Origin: JBJXHC01 sp046160825
Lineage (GTDB): Bacteria > Bacteroidota > Ignavibacteria > UBA10030 > UBA6906
Assembly (NCBI GenBank): GCA_046160825.1
Contig: JBJXHC010000009.1
Coordinates: forward strand, 1-64,000
DNA length: 64,000 nucleotides
Direction of reading: 5' to 3'
Each line of letters starts with the position of its first letter. Position 1 is the first letter of the stretch. A program made the position numbers and the translations under genes. Under the pieces are notes generated by a model, which was not told where the DNA came from, made no database searches, and saw nothing but the letters and a program-made list of their open reading frames with translations. Positions 9,466 through 19,416 of this stretch are shown piece after piece.

Positions 9466-10737
9466 TCAGGAGATGACAATGGTTTGGTCACGCCGTGGCC
9501 CCACAGAGACAAGCGTGATCGTCGTGCCGGTGAGACGGGCAAGCGCATCAAGGTAGGTGCGCGCCTGGGCAGGGAGCGAACTGTACAATGTGATGGAAGA
9601 AAGCGTTGATTTCCACCCTGCAAACGTCTCATACACCGGCGTAATATGTTCCAGCGTTTGCACGTCTGTGGGAAACGCTTTCAGCCTCCGCCCCTCGTGT
9701 TCGTATCCGATGCAGACATTGATTTCATCAAACCCGTCGAGGACATCGATCTTCGTGATGGCAACATTCCGGATGCCGTTGACCATGGCGGAGTAGCGAA
9801 GAGCCACAGCGTCGAACCAGCCGCAACGACGCGGCCGTCCGGTCGTGGCTCCGAATTCATGTCCAACAGAACGCATGCGTTCTCCGATCTCATTGTTGAG
9901 TTCGGTCGGGAAGGGACCATTGCCGACGCGTGTGGAATAGGCCTTGACAATTCCCATCACCGAGGTAATGGAGGTTGGAGGAATACCGAGTCCTGTACAC
10001 GCACCGCCAGACGTTGGATTGGACGAAGTGACATATGGATATGTGCCATGGTCCATGTCGAGAAGGGCACCCTGTGCACCCTCGGCGATGATCCGCTTAC
10101 CTTGTCCGAAAGCCTGATTCAAAAAGAGCGATGTATCGGTGATGTAGGAATCAATCTGTTTATCGAATTCCTGATATTCATTGATGATGGCGTCCACATC
10201 GAGCGTTGTTTCACCATACACCTTGGCAAGGATCTGGTTCTTCTCTTCAATATTCTCCTTGAGTTTTTTGGCGAGCACATCACGGTTCAGAAGATCCACG
10301 ATGCGGATGCCTGTGCGCATTGCCTTGTCGATGTAGGCGGGGCCGATACCGCGACCTGTTGTGCCGATCTTGCTGCTCGTTTGTTCGCGGATGGTATCGA
10401 GGAGCTTGTGGTACGGCATGATGAGGTGGGCATTGTGACTGACCAGCAGACGGCCGGTGATGTCGATGCCCGCATTCTGCAACTGCCGGATCTCACTCAT
10501 GAGTGCCGAGGGATCAATCACGACGCCATTGCCGATGACACACGTGATATGCGAATGAAAAATTCCGGAGGGGATGAGGTGAAGGACATACTCCTTTTCT
10601 CCGATGCAGACGGTATGTCCGGCGTTCGCACCTCCCTGGTAACGGGCAACGATGTCTGCATGCTCGGAGAGCATGTCCACGATCTTTCCTTTTCCTTCGT
10701 CTCCCCATTGGGCACCGACGATGACCTGCACAGGCAT
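9466..10737 (-). CDS. purA: Adenylosuccinate synthetase
   Basis: A 423-residue GTP-dependent enzyme that joins IMP and aspartate, the first committed step to AMP. The N-terminal VGAQWGDEGKGK motif with its catalytic Asp, the GGANAGHTV segment and GTTGRGIGPAY are all present, and the length is normal for the family. It is the first gene after the terminator at 10774-10811, with GGAAGGAACG upstream of the ATG, and is probably co-transcribed with the histidine kinase gene downstream. Confidence 0.98.
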   Translation of the reverse strand: MPVQVIVGAQWGDEGKGKIVDMLSEHADIVARYQGGANAGHTVCIGEKEYVLHLIPSGIFHSHITCVIGNGVVIDPSALMSEIRQLQNAGIDITGRLLVSHNAHLIMPYHKLLDTIREQTSSKIGTTGRGIGPAYIDKAMRTGIRIVDLLNRDVLAKKLKENIEEKNQILAKVYGETTLDVDAIINEYQEFDKQIDSYITDTSLFLNQAFGQGKRIIAEGAQGALLDMDHGTYPYVTSSNPTSGGACTGLGIPPTSITSVMGIVKAYSTRVGNGPFPTELNNEIGERMRSVGHEFGATTGRPRRCGWFDAVALRYSAMVNGIRNVAITKIDVLDGFDEINVCIGYEHEGRRLKAFPTDVQTLEHITPVYETFAGWKSTLSSITLYSSLPAQARTYLDALARLTGTTITLVSVGPRRDQTIVIS

Positions 10738-10773
10738 AGAGCGTTACGTTCCTTCCGCTTGGAGTGTATGGAC

Positions 10774-10811
10774 AAAAAAAATCTCCGACCTCAGGTGAAA
10801 GGTCGGAGATT
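10774..10811 (-). terminator. Rho-independent terminator after the STAS gene
   Basis: Read on the minus strand, a perfect 12-bp stem (AATCTCCGACCT / AGGTCGGAGATT) with an 8-base loop runs straight into a run of eight T residues. It lies 18 bases after the STAS gene and separates secDF-STAS from purA. Confidence 0.95.
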
Positions 10812-10828
10812 CACTTCTGAGAAGCAAT

Positions 10829-11170
10829 TTATTTCTTGAATGCCGCCGCCGCGTCTGATACGGAGGTGTGGTTCTCGAACATGCCGGAGAGCTTCGTCAC
10901 TTTGATAAGAGCCGCGATCTTGTCGGATGCGTTGGCGATCTTCAGTCCGCCACCGGAGTTCTTCATTGTTGTCAGTGCATTGATAAGCATTGCGAGACCG
11001 GAACTGTTCATGAACTCCACGCCCTTCAGGTCGACCACCACATGCTTTTTGCCACTCTCGACAAGTTCATGCAACTTGGACTTCAACGCGCCGGCATCCG
11101 GGCCGCCGAGCAGGTTACCGTCCAGCTCAATGACCGTTGCACCGCCCTGTTGTGATGTCTTGAAGTTCAT
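10829..11170 (-). CDS. STAS-domain anti-sigma factor antagonist
   Basis: A 113-residue single-domain STAS protein of the SpoIIAA/RsbV type. The motif VEFMNSSGLAMLI contains the serine that is phosphorylated by a partner anti-sigma kinase in this family. It starts 21 bases after secF with GGAGAGG upstream and is closed by a strong terminator, so it is probably made together with SecDF. No partner kinase or PP2C phosphatase gene is in the window, and its regulatory target is unknown. Confidence 0.88.
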   Translation of the reverse strand: MNFKTSQQGGATVIELDGNLLGGPDAGALKSKLHELVESGKKHVVVDLKGVEFMNSSGLAMLINALTTMKNSGGGLKIANASDKIAALIKVTKLSGMFENHTSVSDAAAAFKK

Positions 11171-11190
11171 CAGACCTCTCCTGTCGCGCC

Positions 11191-12117
11191 TTAGTCGATT
11201 AGTTGCGCTTTCTTGCGTGTTCTCTCAGACCACTCAATGACAACCGCACTGGCAATATAAATAGTGGAGTATGTTCCAGCAACAATACCAACAACCAGTG
11301 CGAAGGCAAAGCCCCTGTTTACTTCGCCACCGAAGAACACTAAAACCATCAATACAAGGAAAACCGTTCCTTGAGTGATAATTGTACGGGACAGCGTTTC
11401 ATTGATGCTCTTGTTCACCAGCTCAATCAACGGCATGCTCCGGAAAATCTTCTGGTTTTCCCTGATGCGATCAAAGATGACGACGGTGTCGTTCACGGAG
11501 AGGCCGATGAGGGTAAGAAAAGCAGCGATCATGTTCTGATCTATTGAAAGGTTCAGACTGGGCGATAATCCATCAAAAATGGAGACGAATCCAAGGGCGA
11601 TAAGGACGTCATGGAAGAGAGCCACAACGGCACCAACACCATAGATGAATTTGAACCTGAATCCGACATAGAGACAAATGGCCACAAGTGATGCGATGAG
11701 GGCATAAATTGCGTCCCGGCGAAGCTCGGCCCCGATTTTTGGACCGATCTTATCTTCCTTGATGACGGTGAAAGGATTCTCCGCGAAGTTTTGTTGTAGT
11801 CCTTCGCGAATGCGATCACCAATAGTTGTTCCGGTCCCCTGTTCTGTGGTACGGATGAGGATGTCGCGATCCGAACCGAAGGTCTTGATTTCTGCCTGAT
11901 CAATTCCGATCCGTTCCATTGTCGAGCGCACAGTGCCGATCTCTACATCCCGCTGAAACGAGACTACCAGCTCCGTGCCGCCGAGGAAGTCGATCCCAAG
12001 ATCCAGTCCCTTCACGGCGAGCGAAATGAAGCCAGCGAGAATAAGAGCGGCGGAGACCATATACCAGATCTTCCGCTTGCCCATAAAATCAATATTCGTT
12101 TTGCCAAACATACGCAT
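11191..12117 (-). CDS. secF: Protein translocase subunit SecF
   Basis: A 308-residue inner-membrane protein that works with SecD to pull exported proteins across the membrane using the proton gradient. It has the N-terminal GIDFLGGTELV motif, a short periplasmic domain, and five C-terminal membrane segments including the conserved stretch LIGLSVNDTVVIFDRIRE. It starts 57 bases after secD. Confidence 0.97.
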   Translation of the reverse strand: MRMFGKTNIDFMGKRKIWYMVSAALILAGFISLAVKGLDLGIDFLGGTELVVSFQRDVEIGTVRSTMERIGIDQAEIKTFGSDRDILIRTTEQGTGTTIGDRIREGLQQNFAENPFTVIKEDKIGPKIGAELRRDAIYALIASLVAICLYVGFRFKFIYGVGAVVALFHDVLIALGFVSIFDGLSPSLNLSIDQNMIAAFLTLIGLSVNDTVVIFDRIRENQKIFRSMPLIELVNKSINETLSRTIITQGTVFLVLMVLVFFGGEVNRGFAFALVVGIVAGTYSTIYIASAVVIEWSERTRKKAQLID

Positions 12118-12174
12118 GTTAGTGGTACTCCTGAAGAATCAATTTGGAGAGTTCGTTGAACGACACGGTGCCGG

Positions 12175-13989
12175 TCAGCCGAAGGTGACGGCCGACGGGT
12201 TCTTTTCCGCCATAATTTCAAAGATGGTGCGCGTGATAAAAATCGCACTGAACATACTTGCCGCAATACCAATCATCAGTGTCAACGCAAAGCCCTGCAC
12301 CGGACCGCTGCCAAACTGGAACAGGATAATGCCCGTGATGAATGTGGTAAGATTTGAATCAAAGATCGCGGAAAAAGCCTTTTCGTATCCGGCGTCAATT
12401 GCCGCCCGGAGTGTTTTTCCTGTTGCCATTTCCTCACGTATGCGCTCATAGATTAGCACGTTCGCATCAACTGCAACGGCCAGAGTCAGAATCAAGCCCG
12501 CAATGCCAGGCAGTGTGAGCGTTCCCTGAAACCCGGCAAGAACCGCGAGAATGAACAGCATACAGAGAACCAACGCAACATCTGCAACACCGCCGCCGAC
12601 GCGATAGTAGAGGATCATGAAAATTGCTGTGAGCGCCATGGCGATTACCGACGACTGGACACCGTTGCGTATGGAATCTTCACCAAGTGAAGGACCAACG
12701 GAGCGCTGCTCGGCAATTTCGACCGGAGCAGGAAGCGCTCCAGCCTTGAGTACGATCTCAAGCAGGCGGGCTTCCTCTATACTTTCCATTCCCTCGATCT
12801 GGGAATTCCCGCCTGTAATTTTCGAACGCACCACCGGTGCCGAGAATACCCCATTATCCAACACAATCGCAATCCGTTTGTTGATGTTCGCACCGGTAAT
12901 ACGTGACCACTCTCGCGAGCCCTCGGCGTTCATTTCCATCGTGACAACCGGTTGATTGAAATTAGGATCAATATTTGCACGTGCGTTAATAATCACCCCG
13001 CCTGTGAGTTCCGGCGTCGCCTTCACGGTGTGTAGTGTGAAGATGCGTTGCCCCGCCTCGCCGCCCGGCCGCGACTTTGCACTCCAAACAAATTGCATAT
13101 CCCTGGGGATGAGACGTCGGACATCCTCACGTTCCAACATGCGGCGTACCTTCTCCTTATTTTCTTCCAGCACGAAAGCGTCGCCGGGTGCATTCTGCGG
13201 ATCAACAATTGCAATGCCGAAGAATGGATGTTTTTTTGCAAATTCTTCCGGCGTCATATCGGCGGCGGATGTATCTGCGCTCGACGTGTCGCCTGATTGA
13301 GCAGCGAGCATCTTGTCAATGGACTCCATGACCCGGTACGTCAACTCAGGGTCCTTGAGCAACTTGAATTCCAATAATGCTGTGCCCTGAAGTAATTGTC
13401 GGACTTCGGATTCATTAGTGACACCAGGAAGTTCGACAATGATGCGGGCGCTGCCGAGTTTCTGAATGGAAGGTTCCGAAACGCCGTATTGATCTACGCG
13501 GTTGCGCACGATTTCAATGGCGCGGTCAATTGCTTTGGTCGACTCGTCCTCAAGATAGGCTGCGATTTCATCGTTCGTCGCACGGAGGCCCTGATAATAC
13601 CGGCTCATTCTGATCTGGCGTTCCTCGAACTTTCTCCGCAGCAGCGTCACAACCGGTTCATCCGAGGTCAACAACTCCTGGCGGACCTCGTTGAGTATCG
13701 TTGTGAATGCGTCATCCTTGTTCTTAGCGAGGTCTTCGAGGAGCTTCAACACGTTTACCTCAAGGACAACGCGCATTCCACCTTGCAAATCAAGACCGAG
13801 CTTGATGCGTTTGAGTCTGCTCTCGCGGATGTCCTGCTCGTGTTCTTCCGCGAACTTGAGGCTGTCTTCTCCGGTTTTGCCAAGAAGCTCCTTCTGCAAG
13901 CTGTAATCCTTGTACGTTGGGTACAGGAAATAGAGAGAGATGAGTATTGATGCTCCAATGAGCAATAACTTGTTCCGATTCTTGCGCAC
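12175..13989 (-). CDS. secD: Protein translocase subunit SecD
   Basis: A 604-residue partner of SecF. There is one N-terminal membrane segment (residues 8-24), then GLDLQGGMRVVLEV, a large periplasmic region with an expanded central part (about 230-310), and five C-terminal membrane segments with the conserved VDANVLIYERIREE. The start is GTG at 13987-13989, six bases after a GGAGG. It is the first gene of the secD-secF-STAS unit and is divergent from the PpiD-like gene, so both export functions start from the 13990-14193 intergenic region. Confidence 0.97.
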   Translation of the reverse strand: MRKNRNKLLLIGASILISLYFLYPTYKDYSLQKELLGKTGEDSLKFAEEHEQDIRESRLKRIKLGLDLQGGMRVVLEVNVLKLLEDLAKNKDDAFTTILNEVRQELLTSDEPVVTLLRRKFEERQIRMSRYYQGLRATNDEIAAYLEDESTKAIDRAIEIVRNRVDQYGVSEPSIQKLGSARIIVELPGVTNESEVRQLLQGTALLEFKLLKDPELTYRVMESIDKMLAAQSGDTSSADTSAADMTPEEFAKKHPFFGIAIVDPQNAPGDAFVLEENKEKVRRMLEREDVRRLIPRDMQFVWSAKSRPGGEAGQRIFTLHTVKATPELTGGVIINARANIDPNFNQPVVTMEMNAEGSREWSRITGANINKRIAIVLDNGVFSAPVVRSKITGGNSQIEGMESIEEARLLEIVLKAGALPAPVEIAEQRSVGPSLGEDSIRNGVQSSVIAMALTAIFMILYYRVGGGVADVALVLCMLFILAVLAGFQGTLTLPGIAGLILTLAVAVDANVLIYERIREEMATGKTLRAAIDAGYEKAFSAIFDSNLTTFITGIILFQFGSGPVQGFALTLMIGIAASMFSAIFITRTIFEIMAEKNPSAVTFG

Positions 13990-14193
13990 TACAAACCTCC
14001 AAAGTCAAGCGTTTGAGATTTCATCAGACAGAGATGAGGGGGGAGTAGTATATTCAGGCTTTTAAGCCTACAAATATAACCGTGCCCTTGGTGAAAGTCA
14101 ATAAGAAAACCATTGCTTTTCCCTCGTCATTCATTTATATTTCTACGCATTTCATCTCGCGTATCTGATCCCATTGGAGGTAGCGTTCGCAGT

Positions 14194-16326
14194 ATGCCCA
14201 TCATGACACGCATGCGTGACAGCATGCCCATTATATTGTTCGGACTTCTCATTGCATTCATCATCACCATTATCTTCGAGTGGGGTATGGACTACCTCGG
14301 CACTCGTGGTGCCGGGTCAGATGTTGTCGGAGAAGTCAGTGGCAGGAAAATATCGTACCAAGAGTTCTCGGAGATGCTTAAAAACTACGCCGATAACCAG
14401 AAAGCGCAGACTGGAGTTGAGCTTGACGAGAACGCGATGCGCCAGGCAAGAGAGCAGGTGTGGCAATCGATCGTCACACAACAGGTTATTGAGGATGAAA
14501 TGAAACGGATGGGCATCACTGTTACCGACCAGGAAATTCTTGACTGGGTGCGCGGCGAAAACCCGCCGGATGATCTGCGCCGAAATTTCATTGATTCGCT
14601 TGGTCAGTTCCGCAAGGAAATGTACGACCAATTCCTCGCAAACCCGAATCAGTTTATTCAGGACCCCGAAGGGGCCGATCCTGCGTATGGTACGAAGTGG
14701 CTGGCAAACTATGAGAAGAGCCTCCGCCAGCGCCGCATGCAGGAAAAACTGCAAAGCCTCGTGCTCTCATCAGTACGGGTAACCCCCGGAGAACTCTTTG
14801 CCCGCTTCAGTGATCAAACTCAACGGTACGAAGCGACGTACACTCTTCTTGATGCCAACACAATCAAGGATGATGAAGTGCAGGTGTCGGACGCAGGCCT
14901 TCGCTCCTATTACGATGAGAACCTCGAACTCTACAAAGTTCCCGAGAGCAGGACTCTAAGGTTTGTGCAATTTACCGAAACTTCATCAGCCTCGGACTCA
15001 CTTGCCGTAAAGAGTGAAATCGAAGACGTGGCGAGCAAGGCGCGCAGCGGGATTGATTTCATGGAGCTTGTGCAGACGTACTCCGACAAACCGGATAGCG
15101 GCGTCTTCTTCAAACACGGCGAGTTAAGCCCCGAAATCGAAAAACAGGTTTTTGTTGCCAGGCAGGGGGACATCATCGGCCCCATTCAGGACTCCCGTGG
15201 ATACCAGGTGATGAAAATACTGGAGGAGAGGAAGTCGGGTACCGAGTATATTCATGCCAGTCACATCCTCTTTTCGTTTGATGGTGCAGCCGATACTAAT
15301 GAAGTCAAGCAATCAGCGAGACGTGTTGCACAAGAAGCCAAGCAAGGGAAGGACTTTGCTGAACTATCGCGGACCTACTCAAAGGACCCCGGATCCGCTC
15401 AGCGTGGTGGTGATCTTGGTTGGTTCGCAAAGGGGCGAATGGTGAAACCGTTCGAGGATGCGGCCTTTGGTGCGAAGCCAGGACAGATCGTTGGACCCGT
15501 GCGATCGCCGTTCGGTCTCCATATCATCAAGGTTCACGCAAAGGATGCGCGTGAATTGAAAGTCGCGAGTATCGTGATTCCCATTGCACCAAGCTCGCAA
15601 ACAAAAAATGATATCTTTGAGCGCTCACGCGACTTTTCCCTGAATGCACGGGAATCGGATTTTGCCAAGGAAGCGACCTCAACAGGTCTAGAATCTCGCG
15701 AGGCGCAGGTGCAGAAGGGGAGTGGGGTTATTCCCGGAATCGGAACATATGAGAACATTAACCGGTGGGCTTTCGAGAAAAGCGTTGGTGAAGTCAGTGA
15801 TCCCTTCTCGCTCACAAACGGGTACGCGGTGTTCACCATTGCCCAGGCAACGGAAGCGGGTGTCCGTCCGTTTGACGAAGTGAAGGAATCCATGAAGCCC
15901 GTTGTGCTACGGAAGAAGAAAGCGGAAAAAGCGGTGACGACACTTGCAGAAGTGCGTGCGAAACTTTCTCCGGGCGACAGTCTGTCAAAGGCGGTTACTC
16001 TTCGGCCCGATCTCCGCCTTCAGAATACCGGCTCCTTTTTGTTGAATTCTTCGGTCCCCGGAATCGGTCGGGATCTTCCATTTCTCGGTGCTGTCTCAGC
16101 GCTTGAAGTTGGCCAGATCTCACAGGCAATCGAATCGACTCGTGGCTCCTTCCTGATTCAGTTGACCTCAAGGATGGCGGTGGACTCTATGGCATTTACA
16201 GCGCAAAAGCCGACCCTTCGAGATCAGATTCTACAGGAGAAACGCAACAGATTTCTTTCCGAATGGCTGGAGAAGTTGAAAGCAGAAGCATCCATTGAAG
16301 ATAACAGGGATGCCTTCTTCAGATAG
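14194..16326 (+). CDS. PpiD/SurA-type membrane-anchored peptidylprolyl isomerase
   Basis: A 710-residue periplasmic folding factor anchored by one N-terminal membrane segment (about residues 10-30). A SurA-N-like helical region follows (about 40-210), then parvulin-type domains: a weaker copy around 230-345 and a clear one around 350-460 (ASHILFSF, then QRGGDLGWF and FGLHIIKV). A long helical C-terminal tail carries a third, degenerate repeat. ATG 14194 is chosen because GGAGG lies 13 bases upstream and the membrane anchor begins here. ATG 14203 is an alternative, and the open frame back to 14113 looks non-coding. Confidence 0.9.
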   Translation: MPIMTRMRDSMPIILFGLLIAFIITIIFEWGMDYLGTRGAGSDVVGEVSGRKISYQEFSEMLKNYADNQKAQTGVELDENAMRQAREQVWQSIVTQQVIEDEMKRMGITVTDQEILDWVRGENPPDDLRRNFIDSLGQFRKEMYDQFLANPNQFIQDPEGADPAYGTKWLANYEKSLRQRRMQEKLQSLVLSSVRVTPGELFARFSDQTQRYEATYTLLDANTIKDDEVQVSDAGLRSYYDENLELYKVPESRTLRFVQFTETSSASDSLAVKSEIEDVASKARSGIDFMELVQTYSDKPDSGVFFKHGELSPEIEKQVFVARQGDIIGPIQDSRGYQVMKILEERKSGTEYIHASHILFSFDGAADTNEVKQSARRVAQEAKQGKDFAELSRTYSKDPGSAQRGGDLGWFAKGRMVKPFEDAAFGAKPGQIVGPVRSPFGLHIIKVHAKDARELKVASIVIPIAPSSQTKNDIFERSRDFSLNARESDFAKEATSTGLESREAQVQKGSGVIPGIGTYENINRWAFEKSVGEVSDPFSLTNGYAVFTIAQATEAGVRPFDEVKESMKPVVLRKKKAEKAVTTLAEVRAKLSPGDSLSKAVTLRPDLRLQNTGSFLLNSSVPGIGRDLPFLGAVSALEVGQISQAIESTRGSFLIQLTSRMAVDSMAFTAQKPTLRDQILQEKRNRFLSEWLEKLKAEASIEDNRDAFFR

Positions 16327-16347
16327 ACGAACATTGTGAGGTGGGTT

Positions 16348-17058
16348 ATGGCGGGCCGAAGTTCTCTCGTCATTGCATTTGTTCTCGCTGCATTCACACT
16401 TAACGCTTCAGCCAGTGGTCAGGAGCGGTTGTTCAGTCTCAGTGTCAAAGGGAGCCTTACCACGGGCTCCCAGCTTTTCCCAAGAGCAAACTCCTCCAAT
16501 TCCGTCGACCGCGCTTCGTTTTTCCCGCTTGAAGATATTCTCGGGTTCGGTGCAGAAGTACGGTATCACTTCCCGCAGACGAATCTTGCTGTTGGTATGT
16601 CTGTCGACTATATCAGAGCGACCGCAGATCAGCGGATCACACGCGGATCCACGGCGATTCCTGTTGAAGATGGGTACCGTGTTATTCCCCTTGAGATCAC
16701 CGGTTATTTCTATATTCCTGTTGCGGGCCCAACCTTCGGTGTGTTCATGGGCGGCGGCGCAGGAGTGTATTTCGGGCGTCGCATTTACAGGATTGCCGGA
16801 GTGGATTCGGTGCCTATTGATCAGGGACATGGTTACGGCATCCATGTTCTCGGCGGAGTCGTTTATAGGCTTACGGAGTACCTTGCCCTCGATGCAGAAA
16901 TGAAATTCCGTGACGTGCAGTTTGAAGCAACGAACGCGTTCGCTGTGTCGGATATCCCGTACGGCGGCACCATTGTTTCCGTGACCCGTGAACCGCAGTA
17001 TGCACGCATTCATACTGATGGCGTGGTGTTTCAATTTGGTGTGTCGTACAGCCTGTAA
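16348..17058 (+). CDS. Outer-membrane beta-barrel protein
   Basis: A 236-residue protein with a signal peptide (residues 1-26, ending NASASGQ) and repeating amphipathic strands, ending in aromatic/hydrophobic residues (FQFGVSYSL). This is typical of an eight-stranded OmpA/OmpX-like barrel without a peptidoglycan-binding domain. The ATG has GAGGTG upstream. An in-frame GTG at 16336 is possible but less well placed. It lies 21 bases after the PpiD-like gene, so an outer-membrane protein and a periplasmic chaperone appear co-transcribed. Confidence 0.72.
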   Translation: MAGRSSLVIAFVLAAFTLNASASGQERLFSLSVKGSLTTGSQLFPRANSSNSVDRASFFPLEDILGFGAEVRYHFPQTNLAVGMSVDYIRATADQRITRGSTAIPVEDGYRVIPLEITGYFYIPVAGPTFGVFMGGGAGVYFGRRIYRIAGVDSVPIDQGHGYGIHVLGGVVYRLTEYLALDAEMKFRDVQFEATNAFAVSDIPYGGTIVSVTREPQYARIHTDGVVFQFGVSYSL

Positions 17059-17062
17059 ATCG

Positions 17063-17767
17063 TTGATCCATCCATTGGAAACCCCCAACACACGCCTCAC
17101 CCTTTTCCCCGAATCCCTGCGTGCCAGGTACGATCTCACGCTCAAGCAGTTGCACCTTGGAGGCAACGATTACTCCATTCTTGCCGTCAAGGACACCAAC
17201 GATCTTCTCGATAAAATAGACCCGCAGGCTTTTTCCGTTGATGAGCGCATGCCCTACTGGGCAGAGCTTTGGCCGGCCTCTTCCTGTCTTGCTGAAATAT
17301 GTATCGAGTGCCAGGACCAGTTCCGAGGTTCGAGCGTTCTCGAACTCGGATGTGGCCTCGGGCTTGCCGGCATCGCGGCAGCAAAGGCTGGAGCGTCGGT
17401 AGTATTCACCGACTACGAAAATGATGCCCTGCTGTTTGCGCAGCACAATGCTGGGCTGAATCTCTCCGCAGAGTTGGGGCGTTGCGCCTTTCAATTGTTT
17501 GATTGGAGAGCACCATCGGATCTCGCACGGTTCCGGTGTATTCTCGGCGCCGATCTCTTGTATGAAGAGCGAAACTTCAACCCACTCTTGAACATACTCC
17601 ATTCCCATTTAGAACAAGATGGTGTTGCGTTGTTTACCGATCCCCGCCGTTCGGTGGCCGAACGGTTTCCACCTTGTGCGGTGGAGAGGGGATATCGCGT
17701 GAACCTGTCGACGCGATGGGAGCGCAACGCACAGAGAAATATTGTTGTGATCGAGGTAAGGCGTTGA
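17063..17767 (+). CDS. SAM-dependent methyltransferase (nicotinamide/lysine methyltransferase-like)
   Basis: A class I methyltransferase of about 235 residues, of the methyltransferase-16/Nnt1-like group. The SAM-binding motif I is VLELGCGLGLAG, the acidic post-I residue is in VFTDYEND, and GADLLYEER corresponds to the DxxY-type motif of this group. The MPYWAELWPAS segment ahead of motif I is also typical. The start is unclear because no ATG lies in the right place. TTG 17063 or TTG 17075 fits the domain start, while ATG 17021 would lie inside the preceding gene. The likely substrate is a protein side chain or small molecule, not DNA. Confidence 0.8.
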   Translation: MIHPLETPNTRLTLFPESLRARYDLTLKQLHLGGNDYSILAVKDTNDLLDKIDPQAFSVDERMPYWAELWPASSCLAEICIECQDQFRGSSVLELGCGLGLAGIAAAKAGASVVFTDYENDALLFAQHNAGLNLSAELGRCAFQLFDWRAPSDLARFRCILGADLLYEERNFNPLLNILHSHLEQDGVALFTDPRRSVAERFPPCAVERGYRVNLSTRWERNAQRNIVVIEVRR

Positions 17768-18324
17768 AATCTCTGAACGAACGAAGTGGGATAATTTTTT
17801 TGACTGGCTTCATGGGAAGCGGGAAGAGTACCATCGGTCCGATTCTCGCGAATGTTTTGGGGTATGACTTCATGGATATCGACCGCGCCATTGAGCTCGC
17901 TGTGGGCATGTCGGTGAATGACATCTTTCTTGAATCGGGCGAGGATCACTTCCGCAACATTGAACGGGAACTTGTGGCGAGCCTGCCCAACCACCAACGC
18001 CATGTAATCTCACTCGGTGGAGGGACGATACTCGATGAACGCAATTTTCAAACCATTGCATCATCGGGAATCGTGGTCTATCTCAAATCCTCTCCCGGGA
18101 ATATTTTCAAGCGCATCTATCACCGGGAGGACCGTCCGGTGCTCAAAGACTCCACCGGCAAACGCCTCACCGATGAACAATTGCGTGAACGGGTTGAGCG
18201 TTTATATTTGGAGCGTGAACCCGTCTACGCCGGATCCGACTTTACCATCGTCACCGATGACAAGAAAGTTGGCATTACGGTGGATGAGATCATCCGAAAG
18301 CTCTCCCCATACATTACTCCCTGA
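17764..18324 (+). CDS. aroK: Shikimate kinase
   Basis: A 186-residue kinase that phosphorylates shikimate on the way to chorismate and aromatic amino acids. The P-loop GFMGSGKST, DIDRAIE (shikimate and Mg contacts), LGGGT and the lid region with RPVL are all visible. The TTG start at 17764 overlaps the preceding TGA as TTGA and has GAGGTAAGG about seven bases upstream, so translation is probably coupled to the methyltransferase. Upstream residues in this frame have no family similarity. Confidence 0.93.
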   Translation: MKSLNERSGIIFLTGFMGSGKSTIGPILANVLGYDFMDIDRAIELAVGMSVNDIFLESGEDHFRNIERELVASLPNHQRHVISLGGGTILDERNFQTIASSGIVVYLKSSPGNIFKRIYHREDRPVLKDSTGKRLTDEQLRERVERLYLEREPVYAGSDFTIVTDDKKVGITVDEIIRKLSPYITP

Positions 18325-18408
18325 TTCAGTCCATCCCTCCAACTCCTTGCATCTCCATCGGTTAATGGGTATATTCGACCCAGGAATTCACACGACGGAG
18401 TGCTCACG

Positions 18409-19416
18409 GTGTCATTTACTGAAACGCATCTGAAGGAACTCTTCAGGAATTTTCACGGTAAGAAGATTGCAGTCGTCGGTGACCTGATGGTGGACCGGTA
18501 CTATTGGGGGAAGGTGCATCGTGTATCGCCGGAAGCTCCCGTGCCGGTTGTGGAGGTCGATACAGAATCAGTGAGGCTTGGCGGGGCAGCGAACGTAGCG
18601 CACAACATCCAAGCGTTGGGTGGAGAGCCGATACTCATCGGGATGATCGGCAACGACCACGCAGGCAGCACGCTCACGGATATCCTGAAAGAACGGAACC
18701 TCACGACATCCGGAATCGTGATTGATATATCCAGACCCACCACAATGAAGACGCGCGTTATTGCCCACGGTCAACATGTTGTCAGAATCGATAATGAATC
18801 GAAGGCGGAATGCCCCATTGCGCTGCAAAAGCAGATGGTGGACGCGATAAAGAGCAATATTCGATCGCTTCATGGGATTATCCTTGAAGACTACAACAAA
18901 GGTGTTATTACAAGAGAAATCATCCATGAGATCGTTGCTGCGGCGAAAGAGAATAACGTCCCGGTGACCGTGGATCCGAAGTTCAACAATTTTCTTGAGT
19001 ACAGGAACGTCACGGTCTTCAAGCCGAACAGGCGGGAAGCGGAAGAGGCGCTCGGCGGCAAGTTGCGGACAGTTGAGGACATCGTTCGCGCGGGCAGGCA
19101 TCTCCTTGAAGTTCTTGGCGCGCAGAATGTTCTCTTGACGCGCGGGGAAGAAGGAATGTCGTTGTTCGAAGCGAATGGTGAGGTTACCCATATGAGCACG
19201 ACGGCCACCAATGTTCAGGATGTTTCGGGTGCGGGTGACACAGTCATTTCTACTCTCACGATGGCTCTGGTGGGTGGTGCGACTGTCCGTGAGGCGGCAA
19301 TTCTTGCCAATTGTGCCGGCGGAATCGTGGTAGGCGAAGTGGGGATTGTTCCCGTCCAACCCGCGCAGCTCATTGCGGAGGCACTTCGCGTCTCCAACAA
19401 CCAGCGCGTGTCCTGA
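18409..19416 (+). CDS. rfaE1: D-glycero-beta-D-manno-heptose-7-phosphate kinase (HldE domain I)
   Basis: A 335-residue PfkB-family kinase that makes heptose 1,7-bisphosphate for the LPS inner core. LGGAANVAHN is the N-terminal PfkB signature and DVSGAGDTV carries the catalytic Asp. The GTG at 18409 has GGAG eight bases upstream. GTG 18400 overlaps that site and is less likely. The stop overlaps the start of the nucleotidyltransferase gene as TGATG. In enterobacteria both activities are fused in HldE, but here they are separate genes. Confidence 0.92.
   Translation: MSFTETHLKELFRNFHGKKIAVVGDLMVDRYYWGKVHRVSPEAPVPVVEVDTESVRLGGAANVAHNIQALGGEPILIGMIGNDHAGSTLTDILKERNLTTSGIVIDISRPTTMKTRVIAHGQHVVRIDNESKAECPIALQKQMVDAIKSNIRSLHGIILEDYNKGVITREIIHEIVAAAKENNVPVTVDPKFNNFLEYRNVTVFKPNRREAEEALGGKLRTVEDIVRAGRHLLEVLGAQNVLLTRGEEGMSLFEANGEVTHMSTTATNVQDVSGAGDTVISTLTMALVGGATVREAAILANCAGGIVVGEVGIVPVQPAQLIAEALRVSNNQRVS

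Noticed and set aside
9646..10839. 397-codon open frame on the plus strand opposite purA
   Set aside because: purA is certain on the minus strand, and the translated antisense product has no recognisable motif.
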